A DNA stretch of 64,000 bases from contig NC_068934.1 of NCBI RefSeq assembly GCF_023091745.1, positions 17,996,434 to 18,060,433 on the forward strand, in the 5' to 3' direction. The DNA is from Budorcas taxicolor (Eukaryota; Chordata; Mammalia; Artiodactyla; Bovidae). The notes below the pieces were generated by a model. The model ran no database searches and was not told where the DNA came from. It saw only the letters and a program-made list of their open reading frames with translations. Positions 57,527 to 64,000 of the stretch are shown piece by piece; the stretch's first letter is position 1, and each line of letters opens with the position of its first letter. A program made the position numbers and the translations under genes.

Positions 57527-58338
57527 TTCAGTTCGGTCGCTCAGTCTTGTCCGACTCTGCAACCCCACGGACTGCAGCACCCTAGGCTTCCCTATCCTTC
57601 ACCAACTCCCGGAGCCTACTCAGACTCATGTCCATTGCATCAGGGATGCCATCCAAAAATCTCATCCTCTGTCGTTCCCTTCTCCTCCTGCCTTCATTCT
57701 TTCCCCAAATCAGGGTCTTTTCCAGTGAGTCAGTTCTTCGTGTTAGGTGGCAAAAGTATTGGAGTTTCAGCTTTAGCATCAGTCCTTCCAATAAATATTC
57801 AGAACTGATTTCCTTTAGGACACTGGTTGGATCTCCTTGCCGTCTAAGGGACTCTGTCAAGAGTCTTCTCCAACACCACAGTTGAAAAGCATCGAGTCTT
57901 CGGCACTCAGCTTTCTTTATAGTCCAGTTCTCACATCATACATGACTACGGGAAAAATCATAGCCTTGACTAGTCAGACCTTTGTTGGTAAAGTAATGTC
58001 TGCTTTTTAATATGCTGTCTAGGTTGGTTATAGCTTTTCTTTCAAGGAGCAAGCGTCTTTTAATTTCATGGCTGCAGTCACCATCTACAGTGATTTTGGA
58101 GCCCCCCAAAATAAAATCTCTCACTGCTTCCACTGTTTCCCCATCTATTTGCCATGAAGTGATGGGACTGGATGCCATGATCTTAGTTTTCTGAATGTTG
58201 AGTTTCAAGCCAACTATTTCATTCTCTTTCACTTTCAGCAAGAGGTTCTTTAGTTCTTCTTCACTTTCTGCCATAAGGGAGGTGTCATCTGCGTATCTGA
58301 GGTTACTAATATTTCTCCGGGCAATCTTGATTCCAGCA
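57527..58338 (-). mobile_element. BovB (RTE) LINE copy I, antisense, nested in copy F
   Basis: Starts with the reversed 3' terminus (ttcagttcggtcgctcagtc) and ends within the RT region at ggcaatcttgattccagca. Copy F stops at cgttgtacatg (57516-57526) and resumes at cattgtacatg (58339-58349): an 11-bp target duplication with one mismatch. Reverse-strand frames at 57582-57860 and 57936-58274 are BovB C-terminal fragments. Confidence 0.9.
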
Positions 58339-59888
58339 CATTGTACATGACTACTGAAAAAACCATAACTTTGACTAGATGGACTTTTGTCAACAAAGTG
58401 ATGTCTCTGCTTTTTAATATACTATCTAGGTTTGTCATAGCTTTTCTTTCAAGAAGCAGATATCGTTTAATTTCATGGCTGCAGTCACCATCCACAGTGA
58501 TTTTTGGGGCCAAGAAAATAAAATCTGTCACTGTTTCCACTCTTTCCCAATCTGTTGCCACGAAATGATGGGACCATATGCCGTGATCTTAGTTTTTTGA
58601 ATGTTGGATTTTAAGCTAGCTTTTTCACTCTTTTCTTTCACCCTTATCAAGAGGCTCTTTAGTGCCTCTTCACTTTCTGCCATTAGAGTCATATCATCTG
58701 CATATCTGTGGTTATTATTTCTCCCAGCAATCTTGATTCCAGCTTGTGCTTCATCCAGCCTGGCATTTCTGCATGATGTACTCTGCATATAAGTTAAATA
58801 AGGAGGGTGACAGTACATAGCCTTGATGTAGTCGTTTCCCAATTTGGAACCAGTTTGTTGTTCCATGTCTGATTCTAATGATTGTGTTTTGATTTTCATT
58901 CAGATTTCTCAGCAGGCAGGTAAGTTGGTCTGGTAGTCCCATTTCAAAACAGTATGGGGATTCCTCAAAATATTAAAAATAGGACTACCATCCAATCCAA
59001 CAATTTCACTTCTGGGTGTTTTTCCAAAGAAAACAGAAACACTAATTTGAAAAGATATATACACCCCTGTGTTTATTACAGAATTATTTACTATGGCCAA
59101 GATATGAGAATTACATATGTCCGTCGACAGATGACTGGAACAAGAAGATGTGATATAGTATATAATAGAGTAATACTTAACCATAAAAAGGAATGAAATC
59201 TTGCCATTTGCAACATGGATGGACCAACAGGTTATTATGATAAACAACAGAAATCCAAGAAAGACAAATACTGTATGATTTCACTTATATGTCAGATCTA
59301 AAATACAAATGAATAAACAAAACAAATGAATAATCAGATTAAACATAAACAGAGTCATAAACAGATACAGAGAACAAACAGGTAGTTGCCAGAGATGAGG
59401 GGGTAGGAAAATGAGTAAAATAGGGAAGAGGCATTAAGAGATACAGGCTTTCAGTTAACAAAATAAATGAGCCGTGGGAATAAAATGTACAGAGTAGGGG
59501 ATGTTACCTGTAATAATGTAATATCATATGGTGACAAGTGGTAGCTCAACTTAATGTGGTGGTCATTTTGTAATGTGTAGAAATACCAAATCACTATATT
59601 GTGCACCAGGAACTAACTTAGTGCTGTAAGTCAGCTTATATCAAAGATAAACAAACCCGTAGAGAAAGAGATTAGATTTGTGGTTACCAAGGGGCAAGGG
59701 GTAAAGTGAAAGAGAAATTGGCTGAAGCTGGTCAAAAGGTACAAAATTCTAGTTATAAGATGAAATGTACAACATGATTCATATAATTGACACTGCTGTG
59801 TCTTGTATATGAAAGTTGTCAAGAGAGTAAATCCTAAAAGTTCCCATCATGAAGAAAAAAATTTTTTTCTATTTTGTATATGTACAAG

Positions 59889-60682
59889 GCTGTGTGTATA
59901 TATATATGCAGATGACACCACCCTTATGGCAGAAAGCGAAGAAGAGCTAAGGAGCCTCTTGATGAAAGTGAAAGAGGAGAGTGAAATAGTTGGCTTAAAA
60001 CTGAACATTCAGAAAACTAAGATCATGGCATCTGGTCCCATCACATCATGGCAAATAGATGGGGAAACAGTGGAAGCAGTGAGAGATTTTATTTTGGGGG
60101 GCTCCAAAATCACTGCAGATGGTGACTGCAGCCATGAAATTAAAAGACGCTTGCTCCTTGGAAGAAAAGTTATGCCCAACCTAGATAGCATATTAAAAAG
60201 CTGAGACATTACTTTGCCAACCAAGGTCTGTCTAGTGAAAGTTATGGTTTTTCCAGTGGTCATGTATGGATGGGAGAGTTGGACTATACAGAAAGCTGAG
60301 TGCCAAAGACTTGATGCTTTTCAACTGTGGTGTTGGAGAAGACTCTTGAGAGTCTCTTGGACTTCAAGGAGATCCAACCATTCAATCTTAAAGGAAATCA
60401 GTTCTGAGTATTCATTGGAAGGACCGATGTTGAAGTTGAAATTCCAATACTTCGGCTACCTGATCCAAAGAACTGATTCACTGGAAAAGACCCTGATTCG
60501 GGGCAAGATTGAAGGCGGGAGGAGGGAATGACAGAGGGTGAGATGATTAGATGGCATCACCAACTCAATGGACATGAGTTTGAGTAGGCTCTGGGAGTTG
60601 GTGATGGACAGGGAGGCCTGACGTGCTGCAGTCCATTGGGTCACAAGGAGTTGGACACGACTGAGTGACTGAACTGAACTGA
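59889..60682 (+). mobile_element. BovB (RTE) LINE copy J, sense, inserted in L1
   Basis: Short copy beginning at the RT catalytic box (YADDTTLMAESEEELRSLL, frame 59803-60204) and ending at the BovB terminus. The first 19 bases (gctgtgtgtatatatatat) are not BovB and may be filler. The direct repeat atgtacaag at 59880-59888 recurs at 60684-60692, so the target duplication is exact. A stop at 60202-60204 breaks the frame. Confidence 0.9.
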
Positions 60683-60830
60683 CATGTACAAGATGATGGA
60701 TGTCCACTAAACTTATTGTAGTAATCATTTTATTGAAATATTTAAGTCATTATAAGGTGCTTTTATGATCCTGCATGTCAATTATATCTCAATAAAACTA
60801 AAAGAAAAACATTATTAAGTATTTTAAAAC

Positions 60831-61564
60831 AGAAAAAGAATATTGTCACATATCCTTTTAGCAGAATAGTACGGTCCAAGTTTGTATTGGAAATTATTGT
60901 ATGATGCAGTCCTTGCTATGGAATGATTTATTAGATGAAAGTACCATGTTTCCTTTTTGCCCATAGGATTGTAGAATTCAGTTACCAGTTCTTGTGTCTG
61001 TGAAATTGATTTAGGATATTGTTATCTAAAGCCTCATGGTCTGAGATTTCACGTACACAATCAATTTTACGAACATTGTTAGAGACTGGATTGTTACTAT
61101 CTGTCTCTTTGTTTTCCTTTGCTGGTTTGTTCAGTATTCATGAAGCATCTTTATCATTTTTCTTAATGTTTGTCATTTTGAGTGAAAAATAAGGAATCTC
61201 AGTTCTCAACGATGTTCTTTGAAAACTACAGAAAAGACTATAAGAATAGTGTCTCTGGGCTTTTTTAATATCTTAAAAATTGATATGATAGTTCATATAC
61301 TGCAATGAGAAAACGGAAGGTGATCTCACTGTGCATTTCTCCCTTATCACTGTGTATCTGAGACATCCATCATTCTGTTCTCAAAACATTTTACTGTTTT
61401 TAAATTTATTAGGAATAATTGATGAATAATAATTTCTAGGCTGATGAGATAGCAGAATGTTTCAATATACAGAAAACGTAAGATCACTAAAACCTCATAT
61501 TTTCTTAGATTCATGAAAGAATTCAGTGGGTTTATTCTGTTAGGAAAAAAAAATAGTAGATATT
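60831..61564. other. Unique intron sequence
   Basis: Nothing recognised between the L1 tail and the LTR. The reverse-strand frame at 61347-61670 has no motif. Confidence 0.45.
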
Positions 61565-61985
61565 TATGTTTCTTGGATGATTCTGTAATGTCATGAATTG
61601 TGTCTGCCCAAAAGACAAGAACTCTGAATGCAACCTTCTTTGGAAATAAAATCTTTGCAAATGTGATCAAATTAAAGTGCTGGATTAAAGTGGGCCCTAA
61701 ATCTGATAACTAGTAGTTAAGATCCAACCATGGGAGGAAGACCATATGAAGGCAGAGGCAGAGATTGAAGTGATGCCTAGGAATGCTAAAGATTGCTCAG
61801 AGCCGTCAGAAACTAGGAGGAGACAAGGAAGTATCCTTCCCTAAAATCAAGCAGAAGCAAGGCACTGCCAACATCTCAGTTTCAGACTTTTAGCTTCCAC
61901 AGGCTAGATGAAATAAATTTCTGTTATTCTAAGCCATCAGTTTGTTTTAAGTTGTTATAGCCATCTAAGAAAGTATAAAAGTCAT
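61565..61985 (+). repeat. MLT1-like solo LTR (ERVL-MaLR)
   Basis: The text gaattgtgtctgcccaaaag, then gtgggccctaaatctgataa, ggaggaagaccatatgaagg and aaataaatttctgttattct with gttttaagttgttatagcca follows the order of an MLT1-family LTR. No internal retroviral sequence is attached; this is an old solo LTR and very diverged. Confidence 0.7.
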
Positions 61986-64000
61986 GGAATACTACTTTTT
62001 AGAAATAGCTAAAATTGCTCAACAGAGAAACTAAAAAATTAAAACAATAAACTTGGGATTAATTATTAATAATTATGATTCGTTTAAAGAATGGATTACT
62101 GTACAGCCATTAAAATTGTTGATGAAGCTTTACAACGTGTTGTTAAAAGAGAAAAAATGTGCTCATGAGGTTATTTACAATGTGTGTGCATGTATATATG
62201 GGGGAAAGTCTGGAAAACATGCACCAGTATTCAACTTGTAAGCAGTGAGTATCTCTGCTCATTTTTATTGTCTCCCTTAAACTTAACTTTTTTTCACATT
62301 TGGAAAACTAGTGTTTATTACTTTGATAGTGAGAAAAAATGGGCTATTTCTCTTTTGGGAAGAAAAAATCAGTTTGGTCTTTGAATTGATTTCATTCTAG
62401 CGTGATTAATTGGCTGCTTTGTGACTGGTATGAGCACTCCTAAACTCATTTATTTCCTTGGCTTATCTCATCAGTTCAGATGCTGAGCTCAGAAGCCATG
62501 AAACATTCCTACTCAGAATGCGCTCATCCTGTTAAGTGGCTGGGGCAATATGTCAGCATGTGAACTTGATTTAAAGTGAGGTACCAATTAAAACTGGGTG
62601 TGAAACTGTCTTCCCATCCCATATGTCTTTTCATTCTTCATACGTTTAATATTTAGCTACTTATCTGAACTTTGTTAATTGATACTCATTTGATTTTCAA
62701 GATCTTTTGGCTGTTTTATTCCTGCTCTGCATTTTCATGTATCTCTGTGTTTCTAATATTCGTCCTCTAATGCTGCTTTTTCCATATTAGCTCATATCTG
62801 CTCGACTGAAGTATAATTTCCTCCTTGACTTCTTCCCTGTTTTTCTCTCAACTGAGATTATTTTTCTCTTTTTTAAATTCTTTTATAATGATTATCACTT
62901 CATATCCTAGAGAGGAAAAAAAAAAGGTTTCTATTGTCTTTAACATTTAGCCAGTTTGTAATTGTTCTCATATGCCTGTCTCATGGATAAATATTCTAAA
63001 CATCCTTATGTCCTAGACAATAGTGGGTGATTTAGTAAGTATTGTTAAACTGAATTTGTAGAACACAAATTCTCATCCTTCAAAATTTTTCCTCTTACCA
63101 TTTCTACTGTAAAGTTTAGTCTGCAACAGCAATTAAATGTACATTCATCTCTGCTTTTACTCTATTCATGAAAATGATATAACCATGAAACTTTGAAATC
63201 TTTAATTACCTTTTCGTTTCCTGAATGTGTGTGAGTGATGATGATTATGTTGTTCTCTTGATTGTGGGACCTTAAAACACATAGATTACTTCAAATGTAT
63301 TAGTTATGTTAAAAATTATCCCTGTGTAATGGAAATATGAATTAACAGACTATTGATGTGAATGACTCAAGAACTTCATTCATTATTTGTATAATATAGA
63401 CAGGGGATGAGCATTTCCAGCAAATTGAGCAGAAAATGCAGAGACTTCTTATTAGGAATATTTAGCTTTCTCGGGTATGAGTGGAGAATGTGAATATGTG
63501 GATTAATCAGGGTTGGATGTTACCAAATGAGTATCATGAAAGTAGCTAAGTACAGACGGTTATAATGAAAGATCATGGAGTCTGTGCTTTACTAAGGAGA
63601 GAAGTGAGGAAATAAAAGTAGATAATGATGTTGGCAGAAAGGGTAGGCTTACAGAATTGGACGTCTCACTGAAGAACTGTTGGTGAGGACATACTTGAGT
63701 AAAAACTTGGAAAAATACAAGGCGGTAGTCAAAGAATAGTATGGTGAAGTTCATCTCTCGAACTTGGAATCTCTGCTCAGCTCCCACCTGTAAACTAGCG
63801 CCAGTTTTCTCTGGTTGGCTGTCAGGTACTCATCTCAAGATGTTAAAAAATAAATTCAGCATCTTGTTCTCCAGATCTGTTTTTTCCTTCTGAAGTCCCT
63901 GTATCAGAGAAAATGTCACTGCCATCCTTCTGTCCTCGTCACAGCAGCTGTATGGATATCATTTCACAAGCCTCTTTCCCCACACCCTTTGCATTCTTTC
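61986..64000. other. NARS2: Unique intron to the end of the window
   Basis: About 2 kb of AT-rich sequence with no repeat family or exon recognised. Small frames at 62053-62241, 62184-62384 and 63560-63787 lack motifs. By position it is NARS2 intron, provided the next exon lies beyond 64000. Confidence 0.45.

Larger units (their letters stand above)
56201..58940 (-). mobile_element. BovB (RTE) LINE copy F, antisense, in three pieces, inserted in L1
   Basis: Pieces 56201-56378, about 57276-57526 and 58339-58940 are consecutive parts of one reversed BovB: 3' end, C-terminal region, then RT region. The third piece carries RYADDMTLMAESEE on the reverse strand (58528-58899). Two further BovB copies fill the gaps. 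Flanks caaaagaatat (56189-56199) and caaaacagtat (58945-58955) match at 9 of 11 and could be the decayed target duplication in the L1. The text is more diverged than that of the inner copies, consistent with greater age. Confidence 0.82.
55200..60830 (+). mobile_element. L1 LINE, sense, broken into three pieces by BovB insertions
   Basis: Pieces 55200-56200 (late ORF2: caaagcagtcttgagaaaga, ctacatcaaactaaaagctt), 58944-59888 (aacagtatggggattcctca, accataaaaaggaatgaaat) and 60683-60830 (gatggatgtccactaaactt, ending in an A-rich tail) form one 3' half of an L1, about 2.1 kb once the insertions are set aside. A (TA)n tract lies near 55695-55712. Frames are short and broken, so it is inactive. 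It is the outermost layer of the nest described in the findings. Confidence 0.88.

Noticed and set aside
61565..61985. A coding endogenous retrovirus
   Set aside because: Only a single MLT1-like LTR is visible; no gag, pol or env text adjoins it.
47502..64000. Search for the next NARS2 exon (motif 2, expected FTFGPTFRAE-type text)
   Set aside because: No splice-flanked segment encoding it was found; it presumably lies beyond 64000.
1..64000. CRISPR arrays, operons, phage or toxin systems
   Set aside because: The repeats are interspersed retroposons without regular spacing, coding is exon-intron, and no prokaryotic features are present.

Overview
This window is mammalian genomic DNA from a bovid ruminant (cattle, sheep, goat or a close relative). 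Two things show this. It is saturated with ruminant-specific retroposons: BovB/RTE LINEs, tRNA-Glu-derived Bov-tA SINEs, BOV-A2 dimers with (AGC)n tails, CHR SINEs and L1_BT 3' ends. Its only coding sequence is two short vertebrate exons with canonical splice sites. There is no operon, prophage, CRISPR array or compact-genome structure.

The host gene is NARS2, the mitochondrial asparaginyl-tRNA synthetase, on the + strand. One 81-nt exon lies at 3696-3776 and one 95-nt exon at 47407-47501. They join in frame and encode motif 1 of the class II synthetase fold and the block just before motif 2. All other sequence is intron: the end of the upstream intron (1-3695), one complete 43.6-kb intron (3777-47406) and the start of the next (47502-64000). 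No other NARS2 exon was recognised, and no promoter or terminator is expected inside introns.

Layout. 1-3.7 kb: mostly unique intron with two Bov-tA copies and a MIR. 4-12.8 kb: antisense L1 fragments, SINEs, a CHR SINE carrying a 27-bp minisatellite, and an unassigned 1.2-kb block (10.1-11.3 kb). 12.8-16.8 kb: a BovB copy split by a second BovB in the opposite orientation. 17-25 kb: BOV-A2, L1, L2-like fragments, SINEs and a diverged 62-bp repeat pair. 25.6-31 kb: a long antisense L1 hit by a BOV-A2, abutting a BovB. 31-40 kb: BOV-A2, L1M, a Tigger-like DNA transposon, paired inverted Bov-tA and older repeats. 40-45 kb: an antisense L1 split by a BovB. 45-55 kb: exon, unique intron, CHR, L1M hosts with Bov-tA and BovB insertions. 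55.2-60.8 kb: a sense L1 holding a nest of BovB copies. 61.6-62 kb: an MLT1-like solo LTR. After that, unique intron.

The longest open frames in the window are broken pieces of BovB and L1 reverse transcriptases, not host genes. I found no evidence for an undescribed biological system. The most informative structure is the nesting of transposons, which gives a relative insertion history, and the compact NARS2 exons, which have no in-exon start codon and are easily missed.
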